A stretch of DNA of 6,393 nt from Oscillospiraceae bacterium (GTDB lineage: Bacteria > Bacillota > Clostridia > Oscillospirales > Oscillospiraceae): contig JAIEFH010000251.1 in assembly GCA_029067025.1 (NCBI GenBank), positions 1 through 6,393 on the forward strand, read 5' to 3'. The notes under the pieces were generated by a model, which ran no database searches, was not told where the DNA came from, and worked only from the letters and a program-made list of their open reading frames with translations. Positions 1 to 5,586 of this stretch are shown here, piece by piece; the first letter of the stretch is position 1; the number at the start of each line of letters is the position of its first letter. The translations under genes and the position numbers were made by a program.

Positions 1-368
1 GTGAACACGGTGTCCACCCGGAGCAGACTGGCGCTGGAGCTGCGGCCCATGGCCAGGAAGTTCACGGTGTACAGCCCCGTGTTGGTGATGATGCCCGCCA
101 GGATGGAGGGCACCCCCATGCGGGTCTGCAAGAAGGCGGTGACGAAGCCGGCGCAAGCCCCGGCCAGCATAGCCGCCGGGATGGCCAGGATGGGGTGCCC
201 CGCCGCCGCCATGGTCACCGACACCGCCGCCCCCAGCACGAAGCAGCCGTCGGTGGTCAGGTCGGCCACATCCAGGATGCGGTAGCTCAAAAACAGGGCC
301 ATGGCCACCAGGGCATACTGGAAGCCCAGGTCCAGGGCGGTTTGTGAAATCAGAAGTATGGCTCCCAT
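1..368 (-). CDS. trpY: ABC transporter permease, TrpY-type (5' part of gene, runs off window)
   Basis: Inner-membrane permease of a substrate-binding-protein-dependent ABC importer. It would form the transmembrane channel for the lipoprotein encoded at 1379-2443. Only the first 122 residues lie in the window. They begin MGAILLISQTALDLGF and hold several hydrophobic segments, about residues 12-30, 40-56, 59-80 and 87-105. The motif DLTTDGCFVLGAA (about 36-48) is typical of the BPD_transp_2-like permeases that partner ABC_sub_bind proteins. I chose the ATG at 368-366 because AAGGGAG lies 8 nt upstream. An in-frame ATG at 386 would add six residues but sits before that RBS. Transcription probably comes from the T-box promoter near 2800, through the lipoprotein and methyltransferase genes. 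The ATPase gene is expected beyond the left edge. The tryptophan assignment rests on the T-box specifier, not on this fragment, so the symbol is tentative. Confidence 0.85.
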   Translation of the reverse strand, partial: MGAILLISQTALDLGFQYALVAMALFLSYRILDVADLTTDGCFVLGAAVSVTMAAAGHPILAIPAAMLAGACAGFVTAFLQTRMGVPSILAGIITNTGLYTVNFLAMGRSSSASLLRVDTVF

Positions 369-390
369 GGGTTTTGCTCCCTTCATGCCC

Positions 391-418
391 GCACCCCCGG
401 CGAGTAGCCGGGGGGTGC
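391..418 (-). repeat. GC-rich hairpin between methyltransferase and permease genes
   Basis: GCACCCCCGGC (391-401) pairs with GCCGGGGGGTGC (407-418) around the loop GAGTA, with one bulged G. It lies just after the methyltransferase stop and about 10 nt before the permease RBS. No U-run follows on either strand, so it is not a canonical terminator. On the minus strand it could protect the upstream mRNA end, cause pausing, or tune permease expression. The role is inference. Confidence 0.6.
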
Positions 419-425
419 TAGGCTG

Positions 426-1214
426 TTATCGTTTTTTGAAAATATCCAAATAGTGGTTGGACGCGCCCACCAGGTCGGCCCGCTCACAGGTGGCGAAGTG
501 ATACTGGAGGTAAAGCTCGTACAGCTCGTCGTCCATCTGGTCGATGGTGTCCCTCATATACCCGGTGGCCATATCCGTGCCCACAAAGTGCAGGCGCTCC
601 ACGGGGAGGTTTTCCATCAGCGCGTCGATCTCCTCCCGGCGGTGCAGGGCAAACACCTCCGCCGGGTCAGATGACAGCTTGAAGGTCGCCGGGTCTGCCA
701 AGGCCCTGTAATGGGGATCCTTGAACATCCCCCTGACAAAACAGTACTGGATCGCGGTGGCGTCGCTGCCGCAGTAGGCGGCGAACACCACCCCACCGGG
801 CTTTGTCACCCGGATGGCCTCGGTCAGCGCTTTGCGCTGATCGTCCACCGTGAATAGGTGGTACATGGGGCCCAACAGGAGAGTGAGATCGTAGGTTTCA
901 TCTCCAAAACCGCTCAAGTCCAAGGCGTTTCCCTGCCGGATGGTCACCGGCTCAGCCGGGAGGGTGTTCTGCCGAAACACATTGATATTATGCTCCAGCA
1001 ATTCCACCGCATCCACCGCATAACCCTTCTGGGCCAGCGCGTGGGAGTAGCGGCCCGTCCCGGCCCCGATCTCAAGGATTCGATCGCCCTGCTTCAAGTA
1101 TTTCTCAATATACCGCATGGTGGTCAGGAACTCCACCATCCCGTGGCGGCTTCTCAGGCGGGCATCCTCGTCACAGTGGTCTTCATAAAAAGCTTTTAAA
1201 TAATCCTGTTCCAT
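426..1214 (-). CDS. Class I SAM-dependent methyltransferase
   Basis: A 262-aa soluble protein with a Rossmann-type methyltransferase fold (Methyltransf_11/25-like); the substrate is unknown. Motif I is LEIGAGTGR (47-55), the glycine-rich SAM loop. The acidic end of strand 2 is in VDAVEL (67-72), probably E71. NALD (96-99) should contact the adenine. YDLTLLLGPMYHL (108-120) is strand 4 with its following loop, and KPGG (138-141) is the usual turn after helix D. The N-terminal stretch around SRHGMVEFLTT (22-32) looks like a family-specific cap that helps shape the substrate site. I see no signal peptide or membrane segment. The ATG at 1214 gives the expected start, but its RBS is weak (only GAG about 9 nt upstream). 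I see no convincing promoter in 1215-1298, so cotranscription with the upstream lipoprotein gene is likely. A methyltransferase is not a normal part of this transporter class. It may be an insertion or may act on a molecule linked to the imported substrate. Confidence 0.9.
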   Translation of the reverse strand: MEQDYLKAFYEDHCDEDARLRSRHGMVEFLTTMRYIEKYLKQGDRILEIGAGTGRYSHALAQKGYAVDAVELLEHNINVFRQNTLPAEPVTIRQGNALDLSGFGDETYDLTLLLGPMYHLFTVDDQRKALTEAIRVTKPGGVVFAAYCGSDATAIQYCFVRGMFKDPHYRALADPATFKLSSDPAEVFALHRREEIDALMENLPVERLHFVGTDMATGYMRDTIDQMDDELYELYLQYHFATCERADLVGASNHYLDIFKKR

Positions 1215-1298
1215 ATGATCTCAACTTTAGTCGTCGTGTACAAACGGTTGATTACCAACTGCTGCCGCAGCGGTTTAAAGCTCTTTTTGCTATTTTTG

Positions 1299-1382
1299 CT
1301 AACTTTTTCTCTCCGTGTGCCGCCTATGGCGGCTTAGGCTGCAGTGCCCGCTGTGCGGACACTGCACGCGAGAAAAAGTTAG
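1299..1382. repeat. 84-bp palindromic element with 13-bp perfect terminal inverted repeats
   Basis: CTAACTTTTTCTC (1299-1311) is the exact reverse complement of GAGAAAAAGTTAG (1370-1382). After a small bulge the stem continues with CGTG (1314-1317) against CACG (1365-1368). Two hairpins lie inside: GCCGCC-TAT-GGCGGC, and TGCAGTG paired with CACTGCA. The whole could fold as a three-way junction in RNA or a cruciform in DNA. The right arm supplies the TAA stop of the lipoprotein gene (1379-1381). No U-run follows on the minus strand, so it is not a standard terminator. It resembles a small dispersed REP- or MITE-like element. Its copy number cannot be judged from one window. Confidence 0.7.
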
Positions 1383-2443
1383 TCCTCGGTGGTCTGAACC
1401 TCCACCACCTGCCCCATGCTGCTGAACACAGAATAGTCGGCCTTCAGTTCGGCGGCGGTCTCGGTGTTGACGGTGATGATGCCGCCGTCCATCAGGTAGT
1501 AGTCTTCCAGGCCGCCCATGCCCTTGGTGATGGCCTCATAGGCCAGGTCGGCAGTGCGGGCGCCAAGATCCGTGTAGTTCACGCCACAGGTGGCAAAGGC
1601 GCCGTTGCGCACGAAGGAATCCGCCCCGGTATAGTGGGGGATGCCCGCCTTGGCCAGATCCTCGTAGATGGCCAGTTCGGCCACGGCGATGACGTTGTCG
1701 GTGGGGGTGAACACGGCGTCCACGCCGGCGGCGATGAGGGCGGAGGCGGCGGCCACCACCTCGTCATTGGTGTTGGCGGTCTGCTCCACGTACGCGATGC
1801 CCTTGCTGTCCAGATACTCCTTGGCGTCGGCGATGGGCTTGATGGAGTTGGGCTCGGACAGGGAGTACAGCAGGCCCACCTTGGACACGCTCGGGTTCTG
1901 GGCCAGCATCATGTCAAAAATGAAGGCGGTGTTCAGCGCGTCGCTGGTGCCGGTGACATAGTCGATGCCGGTGAGCTCAGCCGCGTCGGGATCGGAAATG
2001 GCGGCGTACACCACCGGAGTCTTGGTCTCCTCGGCGCTGGAGGCGGCAATCTGGGCCGCGGTGGTGGCAATGGGGATGATGGCGTCCACCTTGTCCGCGA
2101 TGGCCTGATCAGCCAACTGCTTCAGCACGGTCTGGTCGTTCTGCTGGCCGCAGGTGATGTCGTACTCGATCTTGACGCCGTTGTCGGCGGCGATCTTGTC
2201 CAATTCGGCGGCCACGGCCTTGGCGATCTCGTCCAGGGAGGGGTGGTCAAACTGCTTGATGATGGCTACCTTGTAGGTGGTGTCGCCAGAGGGCTGCTGG
2301 GTGTCGGTCACGTTCTGGGTCTGCTCCCCCTGGGGAGGCTGGCTGTCCTGGGTCTTGCCGCTGGAGCAGGCGCACAGGGAGAGGGTCATGGCCGCGGCGG
2401 CGGCAAGGGCGAACAGCTTCTTCAGAGTGTTGTGCTTTTTCAT
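1379..2443 (-). CDS. trpX: ABC transporter substrate-binding lipoprotein, TrpX-type (ABC_sub_bind)
   Basis: A 354-aa extracytoplasmic ligand-binding lipoprotein of an ABC importer. Residues 1-25 form a lipoprotein signal peptide: the basic MKKHNTLKK, an alanine-rich core, and the lipobox L23-C24-A25-C26, with Cys26 lipidated. A Gln/Ser/Thr-rich linker runs to about 56. The ABC_sub_bind (PF04392-type) domain then starts at TYKVAIIKQFDHPSLDEI and continues to the C terminus. Recognisable blocks are DAIIPIATTAAQIA, GTSDALNTAFIFDMM and AVFTPTDNVIA. I chose the ATG at 2443 because GGAGG (2456-2452) lies 8 nt upstream; the open frame extending to 2542 has no signal peptide at its front. In streptococci, members of this family serve tryptophan uptake (TrpXYZ). 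The Trp-specific T-box upstream supports the same ligand here, but another aromatic compound is possible. The stop codon lies inside the palindromic element at 1299-1382. Confidence 0.93.
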   Translation of the reverse strand: MKKHNTLKKLFALAAAAAMTLSLCACSSGKTQDSQPPQGEQTQNVTDTQQPSGDTTYKVAIIKQFDHPSLDEIAKAVAAELDKIAADNGVKIEYDITCGQQNDQTVLKQLADQAIADKVDAIIPIATTAAQIAASSAEETKTPVVYAAISDPDAAELTGIDYVTGTSDALNTAFIFDMMLAQNPSVSKVGLLYSLSEPNSIKPIADAKEYLDSKGIAYVEQTANTNDEVVAAASALIAAGVDAVFTPTDNVIAVAELAIYEDLAKAGIPHYTGADSFVRNGAFATCGVNYTDLGARTADLAYEAITKGMGGLEDYYLMDGGIITVNTETAAELKADYSVFSSMGQVVEVQTTED

Positions 2444-2484
2444 GGTGTTTTCCTCCATATTATATGATTTTGGATGGCAGATGA

Positions 2485-2507
2485 CCCGAATGTTGCCGGG
2501 ATTCGGG
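2485..2507 (-). other. Leader hairpin between T-box terminator and trpX RBS
   Basis: CCCGAAT (2485-2491) is the reverse complement of ATTCGGG (2501-2507), giving a 7-bp stem with a 9-nt loop. It lies in the 78-nt stretch between the T-box terminator and the trpX start codon. It does not cover the GGAGG. It may simply be an mRNA-stabilising stem; the role is unknown. Confidence 0.45.
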
Positions 2508-2521
2508 GAGGAAAGGCAAAC

Positions 2522-2554
2522 AAAAAAGCCTTTGCCCCACATGGGACAAAAGCT
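2522..2554 (-). terminator. T-box-controlled intrinsic terminator
   Basis: On the minus strand AGCTTTTGTCCC (2554-2543) pairs over 12 bp (two G-U pairs) with GGGGCAAAGGCT (2538-2527), with the loop ATGT. A run of T follows (2527-2522). The 5' arm holds TTTTGTCCC, the element that pairs with the T-box GGG in the antiterminator, so the two folds exclude each other. Confidence 0.95.
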
Positions 2555-2800
2555 GCTGCTTCTGCGATACCACCCAAATTGACGTTAAAAACGTCCACTC
2601 GCTTACGCGTACCATCATACGCGCCCCGATGGATAACGGGTGGGAAACCCGTCGGTCTCTACTTAGCCAAAGCCGTTCGATCCGCCCTCCGAAGTCCATT
2701 CGCCAGCCGCTCGCCGCCCCGTTCCCACCATCGGGGGCTCTCTGAAGGTTTGCCATGCCGGTTACTTCTCTCCGTCACTGGTTTGTGCTGTTTGGTTGTT
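2522..2800 (-). promoter_or_regulatory. T-box riboswitch, probable tryptophan (UGG) specifier
   Basis: This leader RNA reads the charging state of a tRNA and controls read-through into the ABC operon. Reading the minus strand, stem I carries AGTA (specifier-loop E motif, near 2765), AGAGAG, and the distal loop GATGGTGGGAAC. On its 3' side is GAATGGACTTC (2701-2691). The specifier position, directly after GAA and before A, is UGG (2698-2696), so tRNA-Trp is the predicted effector. Stem III is ACGGGT-TTCCC-ACCCGT, and the conserved CCGTTATC follows. Two extra hairpins come next (CGCGTA/TACGCG and GACGTT/AACGTC). The T-box proper is GGGTGGTATCGCAG (2575-2562), and the terminator follows. Uncharged tRNA-Trp should bind stem I through its anticodon and the T-box bulge through its CCA end. 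This stabilises the antiterminator and turns the transporter on during tryptophan shortage. The class is secure from the motifs; the amino acid is inferred from the codon position. Confidence 0.95.
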
Positions 2801-2806
2801 GTCGCT

Positions 2807-2835
2807 ATTATATGCGGGGACGGGCCGTTTGTCAA
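2807..2835 (-). promoter_or_regulatory. Sigma-A promoter of the T-box / ABC transporter operon
   Basis: On the minus strand a perfect TTGACA (2835-2830) and a perfect TATAAT (2812-2807) are separated by exactly 17 bp. An A/T tract lies just upstream (about 2841-2860, TAAAAATTTTTTGAAAAA on the minus strand) and could act as an UP element. The predicted start is near 2800, directly ahead of T-box stem I. Such a strong promoter fits a leader regulated by premature termination. Confidence 0.95.
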
Positions 2836-2885
2836 CCCCCTTTTTCAAAAAATTTTTACCACATTAAAGCAACAAACAGTTCTGC

Positions 2886-2913
2886 GCCCCGCCCCCGGTT
2901 CCGGGGACGGGGC
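2886..2913 (-). terminator. GC-rich terminator-like hairpin after the DUF2804 gene
   Basis: On the minus strand GCCCCGTCCCCGG (2913-2901) pairs with CCGGGGGCGGGGC (2898-2886), including one U-G pair, around a two-base AA turn. It starts 6 bp after the DUF2804 stop codon. The sequence that follows is only moderately T-rich (CTGTTTGTTGCTTT), so the termination strength is uncertain. It separates this gene from the T-box promoter about 50 bp downstream. Confidence 0.7.
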
Positions 2914-2919
2914 GATCCA

Positions 2920-3951
2920 TCACCACTTATTCTCCACCTTTTCCGCGAATCCCATCAGATCCCTGACTTGAAGCCTTGTCCCGTCGTCCAGCACCGCCGT
3001 GCCACTGAACCGCCCGAATACCTGGTGCTGGTCGCTCTTGATGAGCTTCACATCCGTGCAGGACGCCCGGTCGAGGACGGGGACGAAGTCCATCTCAAAC
3101 CGCCCGTCATCGCTGGTGAACCGCCACGGGCTCATATAATCCTCTTTGCCCTCCCGCATGGGGATGCCAAAGTCCACCTGGGACAGTTTGTGGGCCTTTC
3201 CCTTGTAAAACAGCATATTCTCCGTGGCGGCGGAGGTGTCGCCAAAGCCGTATCCGATGTTGAACCCGAAGTCCGCCCCGTCCACCAGCCCGGAGGCGGA
3301 GCCCCAGTACCAGGTATTGTGATACGTCCACACCCCACGACCCCAGTCCAGCACGGCGAAGGAGCTGTCCGGCTCGAAGCGGTACTCCTCCTCACCGACG
3401 CGCACCATACCGGCGGCCCGCATACAGTTGATCTTCTGGTTGTAGTAGAAGTGCGCCCTTTTCTCAAAGGGGGTGCAGATGACCATGGACTCCTCCGGCT
3501 CGTCCGTGAGGGTGAGCTGGACGTCAATGGGTAGGTCATCCTTGAACTTGTCCATGTGGGCGGTGAGCTGGCGCTTCCCCTCCGCCGCCTGGAACAGGAT
3601 GGCGTGGCGCTTCCCGGAGCTGGCGGTCACCCCCACAGCCGACGTGGCGGGCAGGCCGGTACGGCCCATGGGGAAGGCGGACATGGGACTTTTGGTGATC
3701 TCCCAGGGCTCCCCCTCAAAGGACAGGAAGGAGATGGAATCCAGCCCCATATAGCTGTTGTCGGCAATGGTCAGCGCCACGCCGAAGCGGTCATTCCCCA
3801 CGTAGTAATAATCCCATTCCTTCAGCCGGGTGGCGCCACCCTTCACCTTTTTCCGGTCGTACACGGGGAGCAGCCGCTTGGCAAAGCCCGCCCGGGTGAG
3901 GTTTCCCTGCTCGTCCAGCAGGGGGATCTGTTCCGTGATCTCGTACTGCAT
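2920..3951 (-). CDS. DUF2804 domain-containing protein
   Basis: A 343-aa protein matching the DUF2804 family over its whole length; I know of no established biochemical function. I see no signal peptide or membrane segment, so it should be cytoplasmic. Recognisable blocks are LLDEQGNLTRAGFAK (11-25), RLKEWDYYYV (42-51) near the N terminus, and the aromatic-rich LDWGRGVWTYHNTWYW (201-216), which I take as the family signature and possible ligand pocket. The latter half alternates hydrophobic and polar residues, as in a beta-rich protein. A lipocalin-like beta-barrel (as in AttH/CrtC) is a guess I cannot test here. The ATG at 3951 has GGAGG 7 nt upstream. The gene is monocistronic: its promoter is at 4004-4032 and a hairpin follows at 2886-2913. 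It points away from ylbJ. A palindrome over its transcription start suggests repressor control. Confidence 0.9.
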   Translation of the reverse strand: MQYEITEQIPLLDEQGNLTRAGFAKRLLPVYDRKKVKGGATRLKEWDYYYVGNDRFGVALTIADNSYMGLDSISFLSFEGEPWEITKSPMSAFPMGRTGLPATSAVGVTASSGKRHAILFQAAEGKRQLTAHMDKFKDDLPIDVQLTLTDEPEESMVICTPFEKRAHFYYNQKINCMRAAGMVRVGEEEYRFEPDSSFAVLDWGRGVWTYHNTWYWGSASGLVDGADFGFNIGYGFGDTSAATENMLFYKGKAHKLSQVDFGIPMREGKEDYMSPWRFTSDDGRFEMDFVPVLDRASCTDVKLIKSDQHQVFGRFSGTAVLDDGTRLQVRDLMGFAEKVENKW

Positions 3952-3982
3952 ACAGATACCTCCACAATTTTTTGACGCTCTA

Positions 3983-4001
3983 TTTCACTATTTTTGTGAA
4001 A
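3983..4001. promoter_or_regulatory. Operator-like inverted repeat over the DUF2804 transcription start
   Basis: TTTCAC (3983-3988) and GTGAAA (3996-4001) are perfect inverted arms around a 7-bp A/T spacer. The site lies just downstream of the -10 box (4009-4004) and covers the predicted +1 near 3997, the classic position for a repressor operator. The regulator is unknown and not encoded in the window. A weak RNA hairpin is the alternative reading. Confidence 0.5.
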
Positions 4002-4003
4002 AT

Positions 4004-4032
4004 ATTGTATCACAGTTCCTTCCAATATCCAA
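4004..4032 (-). promoter_or_regulatory. Extended -10 promoter of the DUF2804 gene
   Basis: On the minus strand the -35 box is TTGGAT (4032-4027), followed by a 17-bp spacer and TACAAT (4009-4004). The spacer ends in TGA directly before the -10, giving the extended TGnTACAAT form. The predicted start near 3997 leaves a leader of about 45 nt with a clear GGAGG. Confidence 0.75.
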
Positions 4033-4058
4033 GGCCAATCGTCCGGTACCTTGTACCG

Positions 4059-4089
4059 TTTCCGGGGAATCCCCTGGCCGGAAATTTTT
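4059..4089 (+). terminator. Terminator-like hairpin in the ylbJ upstream region
   Basis: TTTCCGG (4059-4065) pairs with CCGGAAA (4078-4084), and five T follow (4085-4089). The inner GGGG-AAT-CCCC could fold as an alternative. Directly upstream is a second perfect hairpin, CGGTAC-CTT-GTACCG (4044-4058). In the plus direction this has the form of an intrinsic terminator, about 50 bp before ylbJ. It could act as an attenuator or block stray transcription into ylbJ. No plus-strand promoter upstream of it is convincing. Confidence 0.45.
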
Positions 4090-4142
4090 GAGGGACAGGC
4101 AAGCTCACCCATCGCTCCGCATAATCTCTCCCCACGGGGGTG

Positions 4143-5321
4143 ATGGCATTGCTTCGGCTGCTCAAGGAAAAAAGGGTACGGGACGCCCTAGTGGGACTGG
4201 CTCTGCTCATCGCCACGGCGGGGCTGGTGGCCTCGCCGGATCAGGCGATCACCGGCGCCAAAGACGGGCTGACGCTGTGCTTCAACGTCATCGTGCCCTC
4301 CCTGTTCCCCTTCTTCGTGCTGTCCTCCCTGGTGGTGGATTTGGGTCTGGCCGCCTATCTGGGCCGGGCTCTGGAGGGGCTGATGCGCCCCCTGTTTCGG
4401 GTGAGCGGGAGCTGCGCGGCGGCGGTGGCCCTGGGCTTTATCGGCGGCTACCCCGTGGGAGCCCGCACCGCCCTCCAGCTCTACCAGCAGGGGCTGTGCT
4501 CCAAAACGGAGGCGGAGCGGCTGCTGGCCTTTTGCAACAACTCCGGCCCTGCTTTCATCTTAGGGGTGGTTGGCGCGGGCATTTTTGGGGACAGCCGGGT
4601 AGGCCTTCTGCTCTACCTCACCCATGCCCTGGCGTCGCTGATCGTGGGGCTGCTGTTCCGTTTTTATGGCGGATCCGAGCAAAAGCGCACGTCCAAGTCC
4701 CATCCTAAGCCCATCCAAACGGTCACTATCCCCGCCGCGTTTACAGGCGCCGTATCCCGCTCCCTCCAGAGCACCCTGAATATCTGCGCCTTTGTGGTAT
4801 TCTTTGCCGTGGTGCTCCAACTTTTATCCGTCTACGGGGTGTTCGCGGCATTGGCGCGGTTACTGTCCCTGGCCGGTTTTCAGCCGGAGTGGGCCAAGCG
4901 GCTGGTAGCTGGGTTGTTGGAGCTGTCTTCCGGCGTGTCCTCCCTGCGGGGAACCACCCAACTGGCGGGGCGGGTGTCCATGGCGGCGTTCATGCTGGGC
5001 TGGGCGGGGCTGTCGGTTCACTGCCAAGTGCTGTCCTTCCTGGTGGACAGCGGCCTGTCCGCCAAGACCTATCTGGCCGGAAAGCTGTGCCATGGACTGA
5101 TTGCCGCTGGGCTGACTTGGTGCCTCGCCCGGCTGTTCCCCCTGTCCGCCCCAGTGGCGGACTATCTGGCGGAGCAGGCAGAATCCATCGCGGCGCTGGA
5201 CTTTTCCACGGCGCTGGCCGCGTCCTCTCTGGCGGCGCTGGCGGGTTGGCTGATTTTGGCGGCGCTTTGCCGCTCACTCTGGCGAAATAAGTGTGGAAAT
5301 CCCGCGAAATATCGTGTATAA
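4143..5321 (+). CDS. ylbJ: YlbJ-like sporulation integral membrane protein (nucleoside-recognition/Gate domain)
   Basis: A polytopic membrane protein of 392 aa. YlbJ of Bacillus subtilis belongs to the mother-cell sigma-E regulon and is needed for efficient sporulation; the transported molecule, if any, is unknown. A basic N terminus (LLKEKRVRD) leads into the first membrane segment (about 16-31). Further hydrophobic segments lie near 45-70, 90-104, 137-148, 155-174, 213-235, 280-300, 315-333 and 360-378. YlbJ landmarks are FNVIVPSLFPFFVLSSL (about 47-63), FIGGYPVGAR (99-108), AERLLAFCNNSGPAFILG (124-141) and LSSGVSSLRG (261-270). The start is uncertain: GTG at 4140 and ATG at 4143 are adjacent in frame. 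The only RBS-like bases are GGGGG at 4136-4140, which is too close for a good site. A later GTG around codon 18 would cut into the first membrane segment. The next gene lies 55 bp downstream and has its own promoter over the ylbJ stop codon. Confidence 0.85.
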   Translation: MALLRLLKEKRVRDALVGLALLIATAGLVASPDQAITGAKDGLTLCFNVIVPSLFPFFVLSSLVVDLGLAAYLGRALEGLMRPLFRVSGSCAAAVALGFIGGYPVGARTALQLYQQGLCSKTEAERLLAFCNNSGPAFILGVVGAGIFGDSRVGLLLYLTHALASLIVGLLFRFYGGSEQKRTSKSHPKPIQTVTIPAAFTGAVSRSLQSTLNICAFVVFFAVVLQLLSVYGVFAALARLLSLAGFQPEWAKRLVAGLLELSSGVSSLRGTTQLAGRVSMAAFMLGWAGLSVHCQVLSFLVDSGLSAKTYLAGKLCHGLIAAGLTWCLARLFPLSAPVADYLAEQAESIAALDFSTALAASSLAALAGWLILAALCRSLWRNKCGNPAKYRV

Positions 5322-5322
5322 T
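5294..5322 (+). promoter_or_regulatory. Promoter overlapping the ylbJ stop codon
   Basis: A perfect TATAAT (5317-5322) includes the TAA stop of ylbJ. A weak -35 (TGGAAA, 5294-5299) lies 17 bp upstream. The predicted start near 5329 would serve the small cysteine-rich gene with a leader of about 48 nt. Confidence 0.6.
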
Positions 5323-5376
5323 AGAAAAACCTAAATTTGCATCATAACAATTTACCATCTCCAGGGAGGAGCCGCC

Positions 5377-5586
5377 ATGCTGTTTGATAAACATATTGAG
5401 CCCCGCTGCGGCTACTGCCAGCGGGCTACGCCGCTGGACGAGGGACAGATGATGTGCGTCAAAAAAGGGATCGTAGCCTGTGCCGGCTCCTGCCGCCGGT
5501 TCCGCTATGATCCTCTGAAGCGCACGCCGCCCAAGCCCCTGGCGGCCTCGTTTGCTCACTTGAAGGACGAGGATTTCACCCTATAA
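5377..5586 (+). CDS. Small cysteine-rich protein, putative zinc-binding (69 aa, unknown function)
   Basis: I cannot name a function. The 69-aa product is basic and carries five cysteines: C11-x2-C14, C27, C35 and C39 (C-x7-C-x3-C). This spacing could hold a zinc ion in a small treble-clef or ribbon-like fold. The segment CRRFRYDPLKRTPPKP (39-54) is followed by the acidic tail LKDEDFTL. I recall short proteins with a similar CRxFRYDPLKR block in Oscillospiraceae genomes, but cannot verify this. There is no signal peptide or membrane segment, so it is probably cytoplasmic. The start is firm: AGGGAGGA (5363-5370) lies 6 nt before the ATG. Its own promoter is at 5294-5322. Its terminator begins inside the last codons (5563), so the C-terminal KDEDF region is constrained at both protein and RNA level. 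A nucleic-acid-binding or metal-sensing role is possible but only inferred. Confidence 0.85.
   Translation: MLFDKHIEPRCGYCQRATPLDEGQMMCVKKGIVACAGSCRRFRYDPLKRTPPKPLAASFAHLKDEDFTL

Noticed and set aside
1..285. Plus-strand open frame across the left edge (94 codons)
   Set aside because: The opposite strand encodes a convincing permease with membrane segments and the DLTTDG motif. The plus-strand product is low-complexity Ala/Met/Arg with no RBS.
1255..1284. TTTAAA and GGTAAT with 17-bp spacing as a methyltransferase promoter
   Set aside because: Both boxes match consensus at only four of six positions; this is within chance for the region.
391..1382. Methyltransferase and flanking palindromes as a composite mobile element
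   Set aside because: The two flanking palindromes do not share sequence, and no transposase or target duplication is visible. Only the separate observations are reported.
2457..2462. TATAAT on the minus strand just before the trpX RBS
   Set aside because: No usable -35 lies 16-18 bp upstream, and transcription would start inside the RBS. The T-box promoter at 2807-2835 is far better.
1634..2467. Long plus-strand frame opposite trpX (277 codons)
   Set aside because: It is rich in Gly, Val and His, an antisense artefact of a GC-rich Ala/Asp gene. It has no RBS or family resemblance.
2460..2971. Open frames on both strands across the trpX leader
   Set aside because: The interval is fully explained by the promoter, T-box, terminator and DUF2804 hairpin. 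The frames have no plausible start or protein features.
4120..4127. CATAATCT as a sigma-E -10 box for ylbJ
   Set aside because: It fits the loose CATAnnnT pattern and ylbJ is sigma-E-controlled in Bacillus, but no matching -35 was seen. The leader would be too short to hold an RBS.
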